Shown: piece after piece, positions 50,418-59,271 of the stretch
Numbering within the stretch: the first letter of the stretch is position 1
How the letters are laid out: every line of letters starts with the position of its first letter
Assembly (NCBI GenBank): GCA_038750655.1
Contig: JBCDGZ010000008.1
Coordinates: 1-64,000 of the forward strand
DNA: 64,000 nt
Origin: JBCDGZ01 sp038750655
Lineage (GTDB): Bacteria; Bacteroidota; Bacteroidia; Chitinophagales; Saprospiraceae
Direction of reading: 5' to 3'
The notes under the pieces: generated by a model
What the model was told of the DNA's origin: nothing
What the model saw: the letters and a program-made list of their open reading frames with translations, nothing else
Databases searched by the model: none
Translations under genes and position numbers: made by a program

Positions 50418-52046
50418 TTAAGTGGAGGCGACTTTTCCATTCTTTGCAACCAATTTGTTGATCAGGGCTTGTTCTACTTCCTTGACTTGGTTGGAAACGC
50501 CTTTGATCTTTCTTTCGATTACCTCTACTTCGATGTCTCGGTATTGCGCATTTGTCTCAAACTCTTCAATAATCTCAAGAACGTCGTGATCTATATTGAT
50601 CGATTTTGAAGCATCAATGATCACCTTCGCACCGTTTGGAATCTGTGTCAGTGTCCGCTGGATGCTGGCCTTGTTGATGAAAGTGACATCTTCGGCTAAT
50701 TCCAGACGAATGGTTCCATCAGAAAGGTGCTTATCAGATTCGAAGAGGAATGGTTTTTTATAGTTGTTATAAAGTACATAGAAAATCGCCACGGCCAGAC
50801 CGATACCAATACCCACCAGCAAATTGGTGAAGACGATACCCAGAATGGTGACCATAAAAGGTATAAAGTGGGTATGCCCCAGTGCGTACATTTGCTTGAA
50901 CAGTACGGGCTTTGCCAGCTTATAACCGACCAGGAACAGAATCGCTGCAAGGCTGGCCAGTGGAATCAAGTTCAGTAAAGCGGGGATCGCCATCGCACAG
51001 CCTAACAAGATTATACCGTGAAGAATAGCCGCCATCTTGGTCCGTCCGCCAGACTGGATGTTAGTGGAACTGCGAACAATTACCTGCGTAATCGGCAGGC
51101 CGCCTATCAAACCAGAGAGAATATTTCCAGCGCCTTGAGCCATCAGCTCCCGATTGGCCGGAGATACCCGCTTGTATGGGTCTAATTTATCAGTAGCTTC
51201 CAGGCAAAGTAAAGTTTCTAAACTGGCCACAACGGCAATCGTAGCCCCTGTCAACCAAACTGCTGGGTTGCCTAAATGACTGTAATCAGGGAAGGTAAAT
51301 TGATCGAAAAAACCAGTTAGGCTTTCCGCAACTGGAATCGCTACTACTTGCTCGGCATTCAATGCAAAATCAGGCATGGATTGGAAAACAATATTCAGAA
51401 CAATACCGAGAGAAACCACCACCAAAGGGCCTTGAATAAGCTTAAAGGCTTTGATTTTTTTCATAAAAGGCTGCTCCCACAGAACCAGAATCAATAGCGA
51501 TGCTACCGTAATGATAATTGCCCCTGGGCTAACTGCCTCCAGCATATAAAACAACTCAGAGAACGTATTGTGACCATCAGGCTGAGTGAAAGACAGGCTG
51601 CCTTCGTAATCTTTGTCGTAGCCGAAGGCGTGAGGAATTTGCTTGAGAATAATAATAATACCAATGCCCGAGAGCATTCCTTTGATCACCGAAGAAGGAA
51701 AATAATAACCAATGATTCCAGCCTTGGCAAAGCCCAATAAAAGCTGAAGGACCCCTCCAATCACTACCGATAGGAGGAAAACCTCGAAGCCTCCCAACTC
51801 CTTGATAGCATAAAGAACAATAATCGCTAATCCCGCAGCAGGTCCGCTGACCCCCAGTTGAGATCCGCTGAGCGCACCTACCACAATACCACCAATAATT
51901 CCGGCGATGATACCAGAAAATAATGGCGCACCAGAGGCTAAGGCAATACCTAAGCAAAGAGGAACGGCAACCAGAAATACAATTACAGATGCAGGAATGT
52001 CGTTTTTTAGGTTTTGGAAAATTCCTTCGTTTTTCATTGGGCTCAT
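50418..52046 (-). CDS. SulP-family anion (probably bicarbonate) transporter
   Basis: The product has 542 residues. The first 430 hold about twelve membrane helices, with the SulP signature VSGPAAGLAIIVLYAI near the start and ANRELMAQGAGNILSGLIGG in the middle. A short STAS domain follows (about 440-520, VTFINKASIQRTLTQIPNGA, then VIIDASKSINIDHDVLEII). Linkage to a beta-carbonic anhydrase favours Na-dependent bicarbonate uptake (BicA-like) over sulfate. It has a consensus promoter 120 bases upstream and is divergent from tetR. Confidence 0.9.
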   Translation of the reverse strand: MSPMKNEGIFQNLKNDIPASVIVFLVAVPLCLGIALASGAPLFSGIIAGIIGGIVVGALSGSQLGVSGPAAGLAIIVLYAIKELGGFEVFLLSVVIGGVLQLLLGFAKAGIIGYYFPSSVIKGMLSGIGIIIILKQIPHAFGYDKDYEGSLSFTQPDGHNTFSELFYMLEAVSPGAIIITVASLLILVLWEQPFMKKIKAFKLIQGPLVVVSLGIVLNIVFQSMPDFALNAEQVVAIPVAESLTGFFDQFTFPDYSHLGNPAVWLTGATIAVVASLETLLCLEATDKLDPYKRVSPANRELMAQGAGNILSGLIGGLPITQVIVRSSTNIQSGGRTKMAAILHGIILLGCAMAIPALLNLIPLASLAAILFLVGYKLAKPVLFKQMYALGHTHFIPFMVTILGIVFTNLLVGIGIGLAVAIFYVLYNNYKKPFLFESDKHLSDGTIRLELAEDVTFINKASIQRTLTQIPNGAKVIIDASKSINIDHDVLEIIEEFETNAQYRDIEVEVIERKIKGVSNQVKEVEQALINKLVAKNGKVAST

Positions 52047-52171
52047 GACAATTATTTTTTCGTTCAGAAGAAAGCTTGGAGGATCATGACCGAGGGGGTA
52101 TGAAATCTTAGCTATGGGTTTTGATCTTGGAAAGGCGGGACGATCCTAAGAAAGATAGACCTATCACCCTA

Positions 52172-52202
52172 CAAACATAGGGACTATTTACGATTATAGC
52201 AA
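52172..52202 (-). promoter_or_regulatory. Promoter of sulP-carbonic anhydrase
   Basis: On the minus strand TTG (52200-52202), then 20 bases, then TATGTTTG (52172-52179) is an exact TAnnTTTG with ideal spacing. The start would be near 52165, giving a leader of about 120 bases. Confidence 0.75.
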
Positions 52203-52241
52203 TACTATTAGGCTTCAATACATGACTTTAACAAATAAACC

Positions 52242-52272
52242 TTGAACTTGTTCAATCAATTTATTACTTTTG
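52242..52272 (+). promoter_or_regulatory. Promoter of the TetR gene with overlapping palindrome
   Basis: TTG (52242-52244), then 20 bases, then TACTTTTG (52265-52272) matches the consensus. The -33 part lies within TTGAAC-TT-GTTCAA (52242-52255), a palindrome suited to a TetR dimer. It also shows that translation starts at 52294, not at the upstream TTG. Confidence 0.65.
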
Positions 52273-52293
52273 AAAAAAAAAGTTACGTTTTGT

Positions 52294-52980
52294 ATGCCAA
52301 TAGGGATTAAGATATCGCTAAACGAGCGACTGTACCTTAGAGATCCCCAGGAGACGACCTTGGGACAAAAAATTATCAAGCACAGCATTTTATTGATAGA
52401 CGAAATTGGTTTTGAGGCTTTTAACTTTAAAAAGTTAGCCCAGAGAATGAATTCAACGGAAGCCTCTGTATATCGCTACTTCGAAAATAAGCATCTGCTA
52501 CTGATCTATTTGGTCTCCTGGTACTGGGAATGGGTTAGTTACTTGATCGACATCAATACGATGAATATCGAGGACCCTAAGCGCCGTTTGAAAATTATCA
52601 TCGAAACCTTTGTCTATGCTTCCAAAGATAACCCCTCCATTGGCTATGTCAATGAAAGTGTGTTGCATCGACTGATCATTGCCGAAGGTACTAAGGCTTA
52701 TCATACTAAAACCGTAGATGAGGAGAATCGGGAAGGCTTCTTTCTCAATTATAAGAGTCTAGCGGCCAAGGTGGCGGACGTAATCATGGAACTCAATCCT
52801 AAATTTCCTTACCCTCATGCCCTGGCCAGCAACTTGTTTGAAATGGCCAATAATCACATCTACTTTGCTCAGCATTTGCCGAGATTGACAGACGTTAAGG
52901 TCAAAGATAACAATTTTGATGAGGTCGAGAAGATGTTGGAATACTTTGCCTTTAGCTTGTTGAAATGCGATGAAGCATAG
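52294..52980 (+). CDS. TetR/AcrR family transcriptional regulator
   Basis: The product has 228 residues from ATG 52294; the frame is open from TTG 52270, which lies inside the promoter. The N-terminal HTH is at about 25-70: QKIIKHSILLIDEIGFEAFN, then KKLAQRMNSTEASVYRYFENK. The C-terminal helical ligand domain has no named family. It is divergent from sulP-carbonic anhydrase and carries a palindrome in its own promoter, so it is likely an autoregulator that may also control the transporter. Its 3' end overlaps the DUF5690 gene by 29 bases on the opposite strand. Confidence 0.85.
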   Translation: MPIGIKISLNERLYLRDPQETTLGQKIIKHSILLIDEIGFEAFNFKKLAQRMNSTEASVYRYFENKHLLLIYLVSWYWEWVSYLIDINTMNIEDPKRRLKIIIETFVYASKDNPSIGYVNESVLHRLIIAEGTKAYHTKTVDEENREGFFLNYKSLAAKVADVIMELNPKFPYPHALASNLFEMANNHIYFAQHLPRLTDVKVKDNNFDEVEKMLEYFAFSLLKCDEA

Positions 52981-54229
52981 ATTGTCGGACATACCAAAGC
53001 AGGACCAAAACCAATAACAAGCCCAAGACGCCACCTCCTAAACAAAGGTAAGTGTAGAATTCCAACCAGACCAATTCAGAATTGCCGAAATTCTTGAACA
53101 GCATAATGACTATACTGCCCAGGTAGCCAAAGGCATCAGCGATATACATGATAAACCCTACATTACCGCTGATCCGGTAAGAGGCAATAAAGCGGTCGAA
53201 GATGATGCCGTTAAACAAAATGTAGGGTAAAAAAAGACCAATCCCTGATATTACCATCCAAATTACTGCTGACAACTGACCAGCCTGATGGAGTATCGTT
53301 GTTAACAGCAACAGGGCGATTCCTGCCAGGCAGATCAGCACATTCGTACGCAACGCCTGCTGATTGTCCTTGATGCGGTACAGCAGGCCCAGGCTCATTA
53401 GTATGACCAAGGTGACGGGTAGCTCCGTCGTCGAAAAAATCTCCGGGCTTTCACCGTAGCCCAGCCCTGTCCAGATTTCTACTGCGAAGTTATCGCGGAT
53501 GTCCCGAACGATGGTCAGCACCAGATAGATGAGTACAAAGAGGACGAGCGGTAGGCGATACTGTTGTAAGAATTGCTGCTTGGCTTGCCCATCCATCGCC
53601 GGGCGGGGCGACTTCAGGGCCACTTCTTGTTGGCTGGGAGGAGGAATGTAGCACAGCATCCAAAGGGAAATTAGGAACAAGGGAACAACGAGTAGCCCGG
53701 CTATCATAGGCATCATTTGCTCACTATAGCCCAGCCCTAGAATCCAGCGTCCCAGCGTTTTGGCAATCCCGGAGGTGATGATGAAATTGCAGGCAATCAG
53801 AACCGTAATGACCTCGGTCAGCTTACGTCCTTCGCAGTAGGTGAAGAGAATGCCCCAGATCATCCCGAGCGGTAGGCCATTGATGAATAGCCAAAGCGGT
53901 CCCCACCTCATCGGCGTAAAAGCAAAGCCCACCAGGGCCAGCCAAGCGACGCTAATGAAAACCAGAAAAAGGGCTAGGCGTCGCCCGTGCTTCAGCTCTG
54001 CGATGACCTTAATACCGATGAATTTACTCAAGGCATAGCCAATAACCTGAGCGATGACTAGTATTACTTTATAGTCAATTCCCCAAAGCTCCATGCCTTC
54101 ATAGGTGCCGGCAGTGTAGGGCTTTCGGTACATATACATGCAGAAGTAAGCGCAGAAGGCGGCTAGTCCTGTCCAAATACCGAAGGCCAGGTCACTCTGC
54201 TGTAAGCGGCGCTGGAGCTTAGTCAGCAT
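52952..54229 (-). CDS. DUF5690 / MFS-type transporter, last gene of the phosphonate operon
   Basis: The product has 425 residues with about eleven or twelve membrane helices and the family opening FGIWTGLAAFCAYFCMYMYR with KPYTAG. The central stretch GRKLTEVITVLIACNFIITSG fits DUF5690, distantly related to glycerol-3-phosphate-type MFS permeases. It overlaps the HAD hydrolase gene by 11 bases, so it is translationally coupled. In this context it probably carries a phosphonate or its breakdown product across the inner membrane. That role is inferred from position, not from the sequence. Confidence 0.8.
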   Translation of the reverse strand: MLTKLQRRLQQSDLAFGIWTGLAAFCAYFCMYMYRKPYTAGTYEGMELWGIDYKVILVIAQVIGYALSKFIGIKVIAELKHGRRLALFLVFISVAWLALVGFAFTPMRWGPLWLFINGLPLGMIWGILFTYCEGRKLTEVITVLIACNFIITSGIAKTLGRWILGLGYSEQMMPMIAGLLVVPLFLISLWMLCYIPPPSQQEVALKSPRPAMDGQAKQQFLQQYRLPLVLFVLIYLVLTIVRDIRDNFAVEIWTGLGYGESPEIFSTTELPVTLVILMSLGLLYRIKDNQQALRTNVLICLAGIALLLLTTILHQAGQLSAVIWMVISGIGLFLPYILFNGIIFDRFIASYRISGNVGFIMYIADAFGYLGSIVIMLFKNFGNSELVWLEFYTYLCLGGGVLGLLLVLVLLWYVRQSMLHRISTS

Positions 54230-54920
54230 TGAGGGGAGGCTTATTGACAGCTTGGAGAATAGGAATCAGTTCCAGCATATCGTCGATGATGAAATCGGGC
54301 TGGGCTGCTGCCAGTTGCTCGCGAGTTTGAGCACCAGTGGTAATACCGATGCTGTAGTAGGCTCCGGCATTCTGTCCTTCTTTGATGTCTACGCCACTGT
54401 CGCCAATTTTTATGACTTCCTTAGGCTGACAGCCTAGTTGCTTGCAAAGCAGGAGGATCATATCAGGAGCGGGGCGATTGTTGATTACATCGTTGGCCGT
54501 AGCGAGGGCATCGAGGTCCTGGCCAATTTCGAGGCCCGTTTGGCGGAGAATATTTTCAGCTATGGGGCGGGCGTAGCCAGTGTTGAAGGCGACTTTGATG
54601 CCCATCTCTTGTAGTTGTACGATGGCGGAGCCTACGCTGGGGAATACGGCTATATCGAAGGCGGCGTAGGCGCGGTCCAGGTTATTCACAAAGCTGCTAT
54701 GGATCGTATCTGTAAAATTTGCGTCTGGATTGTTACCAGATACTTCAGCTAGAATATCGTTAATCGCTCCCCATTTTTCCTTCCCCGCTCCCAGGCGCAA
54801 TACTGTTGCGAGGTCAACATCGACCTGATGCTCAGCAAGCGTACGCTGAATGGTTTTATAAACCAGATTATCTTCGTTGATGGCTGTACCCGCCATATCA
54901 AAAACTACTAATTTGATCAT
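54219..54920 (-). CDS. Phosphonatase-like HAD hydrolase
   Basis: The product has 233 residues. HAD motif I is VVFDMAGTAI (nucleophile D8, with A10-G-T as in PhnX rather than D at the second position). Motif II is AFNTGYARPI and motif III/IV is VIKIGDSGVDIKEGQNAG. K47 in GAGKEKW lies where PhnX has its Schiff-base Lys (K53 in the enzyme from B. cereus), so C-P cleavage of phosphonoacetaldehyde is plausible, though the loop differs. It is the TIGR03351 type. It overlaps the FAD gene by 4 bases and the DUF5690 gene by 11. Confidence 0.85.
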   Translation of the reverse strand: MIKLVVFDMAGTAINEDNLVYKTIQRTLAEHQVDVDLATVLRLGAGKEKWGAINDILAEVSGNNPDANFTDTIHSSFVNNLDRAYAAFDIAVFPSVGSAIVQLQEMGIKVAFNTGYARPIAENILRQTGLEIGQDLDALATANDVINNRPAPDMILLLCKQLGCQPKEVIKIGDSGVDIKEGQNAGAYYSIGITTGAQTREQLAAAQPDFIIDDMLELIPILQAVNKPPLNAD

Positions 54921-56086
54921 ACTGCATTGATATTTAGAGAGAATATTTTATTAATATTTGCTTTGGCATAGCCCAGAGCGCCCGTCATGCCTTTTCCACC
55001 TATGCCGGTAATAATATGAATATGTTCATCTATGGTGTGATTGAAAATATCCGCTTCCTTGCATTGACAATAGTAGCCCAACCAGGTACGGTCAATACGC
55101 CAGTCATTCAGATCAAAGATGCGTTGTGCCTGCGAAAGAATGAATTTATTGATGATATTATCGGTGTCAAAACCCAGTGCTGTATATCGTTGAATGTCAG
55201 TATACTCGTGAGAATCTCCTAGAATAATTGAACCACTATTACTTTGCTTGATCAGAATGTGAATGCCTTTTTGGCGGTGATAGGCCCCCGGGTTTTCGGC
55301 TGCTTTGACAGTGGCAAATGAAGGGCATTCCTGGAAAGATTCGTAGCGGCGGATGGTCCAACCAGTAAGTACGGAACCGCGTATTTTGAGCCGAGGTTGT
55401 GTGGCCGTTTCCAACATTTGTAACTTGACCAGACGTAGATCACTTTGAGCAAAAACTTCGGGGAAGAGCTGTTGATAATCTGTTCCTGAGCAGAGAAAGA
55501 GCTTTTGACTGCTGTATTGCTCTTGCTTGTTGGAGGTTGCTACAACTCGCCCATTACTACGGATGATCTCGCAGATAGTGGTATTGGGGTAATAGTGTAA
55601 GCTGTACTTATTTATACAATAATGAATGAGACGGCGGGCCAACTGTCGGGGATCAACAGTGATTTCGTCAGGAAAAAACAGCGCCCCCTTCGTATAGGAA
55701 GGCTGTAGGCCATCGTAACGAGCTAAACACTCTTGCCGACTGAGCAACTGAGAAGGATAGTCATTCATCTGATTGATGGCCGCCAATTCTTCCAGTAATT
55801 GTAGCTCTTCATTATCACTAGCGATATACAAGCTGCCTTCGGCTTTTACTGTAATGTCCATTTCTTGCTGAATCGCCTTGTAGCTGCGCAGGCTTTCGCG
55901 GCCCAGTTGCTGCCATTCGCTGCCAAAGCCAGAGGGGACGACCTGTCCGAAATTTCTTACGGTTGCATCCTGTGGATAATCGTTTCTCTCGATTAGGGCA
56001 ACTTCTAGCCCGGCTCTAAGGCAATGTAAGGCATGCGAGATACCGAGTATTCCGGCTCCCACAACGAGAATATCGTATGATTTCAT
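54917..56086 (-). CDS. TIGR03364-type FAD-dependent oxidoreductase of phosphonate catabolism
   Basis: The product has 389 residues. A Rossmann FAD motif opens the protein (ILVVGAGILGISHALHCLRAG, dinucleotide-binding GxGxxG). Other DAO-type marks are RNFGQVVPSGFGSEW, FPDEITVDPRQLARRL and, near the end, IITGIGGKGMTGALGYAK. Members are linked to phosphonate gene clusters, where related enzymes oxidise aminoalkylphosphonates or their N-methyl forms to phosphonoacetaldehyde. Placement directly before the phosphonatase-like gene (4-base overlap) fits that order. Confidence 0.85.
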   Translation of the reverse strand: MKSYDILVVGAGILGISHALHCLRAGLEVALIERNDYPQDATVRNFGQVVPSGFGSEWQQLGRESLRSYKAIQQEMDITVKAEGSLYIASDNEELQLLEELAAINQMNDYPSQLLSRQECLARYDGLQPSYTKGALFFPDEITVDPRQLARRLIHYCINKYSLHYYPNTTICEIIRSNGRVVATSNKQEQYSSQKLFLCSGTDYQQLFPEVFAQSDLRLVKLQMLETATQPRLKIRGSVLTGWTIRRYESFQECPSFATVKAAENPGAYHRQKGIHILIKQSNSGSIILGDSHEYTDIQRYTALGFDTDNIINKFILSQAQRIFDLNDWRIDRTWLGYYCQCKEADIFNHTIDEHIHIITGIGGKGMTGALGYAKANINKIFSLNINAV

Positions 56087-56099
56087 TGAGAATTTGAGC

Positions 56100-56794
56100 T
56101 TATATTTTCTTTAAATCTATAGATAAATCGAGGTACTCCTTATACCCCATTACAGCATTGAGGACCTTGAAACTCAAGGGAACATTTTGGCCGCCATTGC
56201 TTTTGACCAATAGTTTTGCAGAATGAAATGAGCATCGGAGCCGTGCAGTAAGTCTTCCCTGATCAGCTTTTGGTGCAGGGGGCTGAGTGCGGGCAGTCCA
56301 CTTTTTTGTTGACGAATCCAGTTGGGATGGTTCCAAAAGATGAAGGCTCCCTGCTTTCTGGCTCGTCGGTAGGCCTCTACAGAGTCCTTGACCATCAGTT
56401 CATTGGCATCAGTGATAAAGAGCGCATTGGCGTGGCCGGGGGGCATATTGCGAGTGATCTCCGCGCCGTGGATGACGACTAAGCCATGCGGCTTCGCCGC
56501 TTTCTTGGCAATCTCGTAAGAGCGATTGCGATCAGGGTGAGAAATATTGGCTTTCCAAGGTTGGTACTCGATGTGCTCGGTGAGCGAAATGGCATCCAAT
56601 CCATCCCTCACCGCCTCTTCCACTCGGATGCTTGGCCAGACGTAGCCATCACTGAATACGGTATGAATGTGCAAGTCACACTTCAAGGTTTTGTAACCTT
56701 CGATATCCGGAAACTGGATTTTTCGATCCTCATCTTGAGCATAGCTGCTATTCCAACACAAAAGTAAGGTCATTAAAACAATGGTGTTCTTCAT
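56100..56794 (-). pseudogene. Broken PHP-domain phosphodiesterase (Sb-PDE type)
   Basis: The first 185 residues match the secreted PHP phosphodiesterase family: signal peptide ending SSYAQ, KCDLHIHTVFSDGYVWPS (HxH), ISLTEHIEY, GAEITRNMPPGHANALF and FWNHPNW. After LIREDLLHG, where the family continues for another 100-odd residues including the last metal motif, the sequence jumps to SDAHFILQN, which I take as the C-terminal beta domain. The frame then shifts: the remaining tail, LLVKSNGGQNVPLSFKVLNA and on, lies in another minus frame and ends at 56100. So there is a large internal deletion and a frameshift. If translated, the 206-residue product would lack a complete active site. It lies between the FAD gene (13 bases) and the metallophosphatase gene (21 bases). 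Confidence 0.65.
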
Positions 56795-56815
56795 AGGAAT
56801 GTGGCTTTAGGCAGG

Positions 56816-58711
56816 TTAGTGGCTTAGTTGAAAAGGAGTAAAAGGAACTCTCTCATTTTCATCGGTTACAAAACCCGCGTAGACAAAATTATTTCCGCTC
56901 CCTTCAAAATATTCAATTTTTAGTTGATGTTTCCCTTTTTCGAGAATAGTTGTTCCATAAATATATTTGGCGCTATGCCTTCCGTCACTATCGACTAATA
57001 GCTCACCGTTGATGTATAGTTTTGAGCCATCATCGGAATAGGTATAGAAGGTATAGGTATCGGTTGCAGGGACTTCGATGTAGCCTTCTATGACGACTCC
57101 GAAATGTTCCTCCCGATGGTCGATGGCCTCAATATTAGCCAATCGGATGATGCCTGTTTTCTGAGCTTTTAGAGTGGAAAAATCCGGTAGAAATTCCCAA
57201 TCTCCCTCATAGTACTTGTAGGTCAGCCCCTGCGTCGTTTTGATGTCCTTCATTGCTGGATGGGGGGGCATTTGTAGGAATTTCCTGCTAACCATACGAC
57301 TAGCCTTTCCATTTTCGGTGTAGCAGATGGCCTTCATTGTGCAAGTTTTATCGATACTGATAGGGCCGGTATACCGTTGAGCTTGTTGATTAGGAGGGCT
57401 GCCGTCCAGGGTGTAGTAGATTTTGTAATTGGGCTTTAGTGCGGACAATTGGGCAGTGGCCTGGTGTTGAAAAACGCTTTTGTCGATCTTGAAGTGAGGT
57501 GCTGGAGGCAGGCTGATACCAAAGCTTTTCTCTGCGGCTTTAGTTAGTTGGAACATATCGAAAATCCGGCCTTCGTGATCAATCGCCTTGAACATCAGCT
57601 GATCCTGATATACAGCGAAGGTGCAGTAGTGGTGGCCTGTTTGCAACTCTTGAGTAAACCAAGAGCGGACCGGGTCAAAATCTTCCAGGCCGCCTCCAGC
57701 TCCGCCGGAATTGATATAAATCACTCCATTTTTCAAATTGATCTGATCCTTCAATAAAGGCCAAGTTCTTTCGTAAACATGAGTGTGGCCAAACAGGCAA
57801 AAGTCTACATCGTAAGCCTCGTATAGTGGAACAAGATTTCTGGCGTGGGTGCCGTAGGAAGAGGCACCGATATAGGTATCACCATGATCGTTTTCTTCAC
57901 TCGAATAAGGAGGATGATGATGAACCACAAACTTCCAGGTCGCTGTTGATTGGGCCAGCTCCCACTCCAACCAGTTGTACTGCTCTGATCCTTCTTTAAC
58001 ATCTCGATTGGTATCGATCATAAAAAACTGCGCATTGCCATATTTAAAGGTATAGTAATACTCAGGAGCAGGATTGACCATATAATCATAATACAATTGT
58101 GCATCCTGTTCATGATTGCCAAGAACTGTGTACATGGGCAAACGACTCATGAAGATATTTCCGTTGGGAAAAAAATGCTGTGTCCAATCCGGCTTTCGGG
58201 TGCCCACATCGACTAAGTCACCAGCGTGGATGACGAAGTTGGGGCGTTCTCGCCAAACCCGATCGGCGATTTTCTCCCAAGCCCAAGGCGTCTTGGAATT
58301 GTATTGAGAATCGCCTACCAGCGCAAAGAAGTAAGCATCTTCCTCTTTCACCGTCGTCTTAAAAGTCAAAACAGGACTGTTGATGATCTGACCATTGTCC
58401 AAGGTTGTAGAGACTCGGTACAAGTATTTCGTTGCTGTCTCCAGTTGTTCCAGCTGTACTTCATGCAGCTGCCTTTTACCGGGCAACACTTTTTTCTGGT
58501 CAAGCACAGCTTCGTTCGCTCCGGCCTTGGCCAGGCCATATTCGACCACAGAGGTGCCAGCCTGTGCTGTTTCCCAAAGGACGTACATACTGCTTTGGGT
58601 GCTCCATTGGAGATAGGGTTTAATCAGAAAGGTATCTGCTGCGGGCTGCTGTGCTCGGAGTGCAGCTAAAAAGAAAGTCAAAAGACAAGAAGTCCATATT
58701 ATCCTGATCAT
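56816..58711 (-). CDS. Secreted metallophosphatase with PA14 domain
   Basis: The product has 631 residues with a signal peptide (IIWTSCLLTFFLAALRAQ). Residues 30-125 form a fibronectin-like purple-acid-phosphatase N-terminal domain. The metallophosphatase core has ALVGDSQYN, VIHAGDLVDVG, YTVLGNHEQD, FVVHHHPPYS and CLFGHTHVYERT, i.e. all metal ligands. A CHB_HEX_C-like segment (about 415-480, YYTLDGSPPNQQA) and a C-terminal PA14 (about 500-628, YTFYTYSDDGSKLYINGELL) may bind glycans. It overlaps the HD gene by 4 bases. It would act in the periplasm or at the surface on phosphoesters. Confidence 0.85.
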   Translation of the reverse strand: MIRIIWTSCLLTFFLAALRAQQPAADTFLIKPYLQWSTQSSMYVLWETAQAGTSVVEYGLAKAGANEAVLDQKKVLPGKRQLHEVQLEQLETATKYLYRVSTTLDNGQIINSPVLTFKTTVKEEDAYFFALVGDSQYNSKTPWAWEKIADRVWRERPNFVIHAGDLVDVGTRKPDWTQHFFPNGNIFMSRLPMYTVLGNHEQDAQLYYDYMVNPAPEYYYTFKYGNAQFFMIDTNRDVKEGSEQYNWLEWELAQSTATWKFVVHHHPPYSSEENDHGDTYIGASSYGTHARNLVPLYEAYDVDFCLFGHTHVYERTWPLLKDQINLKNGVIYINSGGAGGGLEDFDPVRSWFTQELQTGHHYCTFAVYQDQLMFKAIDHEGRIFDMFQLTKAAEKSFGISLPPAPHFKIDKSVFQHQATAQLSALKPNYKIYYTLDGSPPNQQAQRYTGPISIDKTCTMKAICYTENGKASRMVSRKFLQMPPHPAMKDIKTTQGLTYKYYEGDWEFLPDFSTLKAQKTGIIRLANIEAIDHREEHFGVVIEGYIEVPATDTYTFYTYSDDGSKLYINGELLVDSDGRHSAKYIYGTTILEKGKHQLKIEYFEGSGNNFVYAGFVTDENERVPFTPFQLSH

Positions 58712-59271
58712 TGGGCTAAATGTTTGGTGATTAATTGATTCAAAAGCTCCCAGTGGATGGGTAAAATTTTCACATTGATTCCTTTGGCCAGTTCATCAAT
58801 TTTTCTGATCGTGATAGAAGCTCTAAAGTAGGGGCTGTTTTCGAAGGTCTGAGCCTCTGCTGCCGAGAAGACTCCTCCTTGGTGGACCAATGTCTCTCGG
58901 CTGGCCTTTGATAAGGTAGAATAATAAGCCGGATCACTAAAGCAGAGATAGCGTTTGGCTTGCACATGATTGCGTACGGTGGCTACCAGCCGGGGCGAAA
59001 AGCCTCGGCCCTCAAGGAATCGTGCTCCCCACTCATCATGCGCCTCAATGCCGAAGCCCGCCATCTGCTGGTAAGCCTGTTCGCCTTCCAGCGGGCAGAG
59101 GTGGCCAATATCGTGGAGGAAAGCTGCCAGTACCAGCTCCTCATCCAGTCCTTGCTGCTGCGCCAGCTCTCCCGCCTGAAAGGAGTGCGAAAGCACCGAG
59201 CAGGCCTCGCCGTAGACCAAAGTGCCATAACGCCGGAATAAGCTTACTATTTCCTGCGCTACGCTGCTCAT
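58708..59271 (-). CDS. PhnZ/TmpB-like HD-domain diiron oxygenase (C-P bond cleavage)
   Basis: The product has 187 residues, the size of PhnZ. All six metal ligands can be placed: H29, H53-D54, H78, H102 and D159. The spacings 24, 25, 24 and 57 are near those of PhnZ (H34, H58-D59, H80, H104, D161). VYGEA (residues 19-23) holds the substrate-binding Glu, and HVQAKRYL has the Lys of PhnZ HVAAKRYL. PhnZ cleaves 1-hydroxy-2-aminoethylphosphonate to glycine and phosphate with O2; TmpB acts on the trimethyl form. Its companion hydroxylase (PhnY/TmpA) is not in the visible operon. It overlaps both neighbours by 4 bases. It is cytosolic. Confidence 0.85.
   Translation of the reverse strand: MSSVAQEIVSLFRRYGTLVYGEACSVLSHSFQAGELAQQQGLDEELVLAAFLHDIGHLCPLEGEQAYQQMAGFGIEAHDEWGARFLEGRGFSPRLVATVRNHVQAKRYLCFSDPAYYSTLSKASRETLVHQGGVFSAAEAQTFENSPYFRASITIRKIDELAKGINVKILPIHWELLNQLITKHLAQ

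Noticed and set aside
58708..59271. Generic HD phosphohydrolase
   Set aside because: The six-ligand spacing and the HVQAKRYL motif match PhnZ/TmpB oxygenases better than phosphohydrolases.
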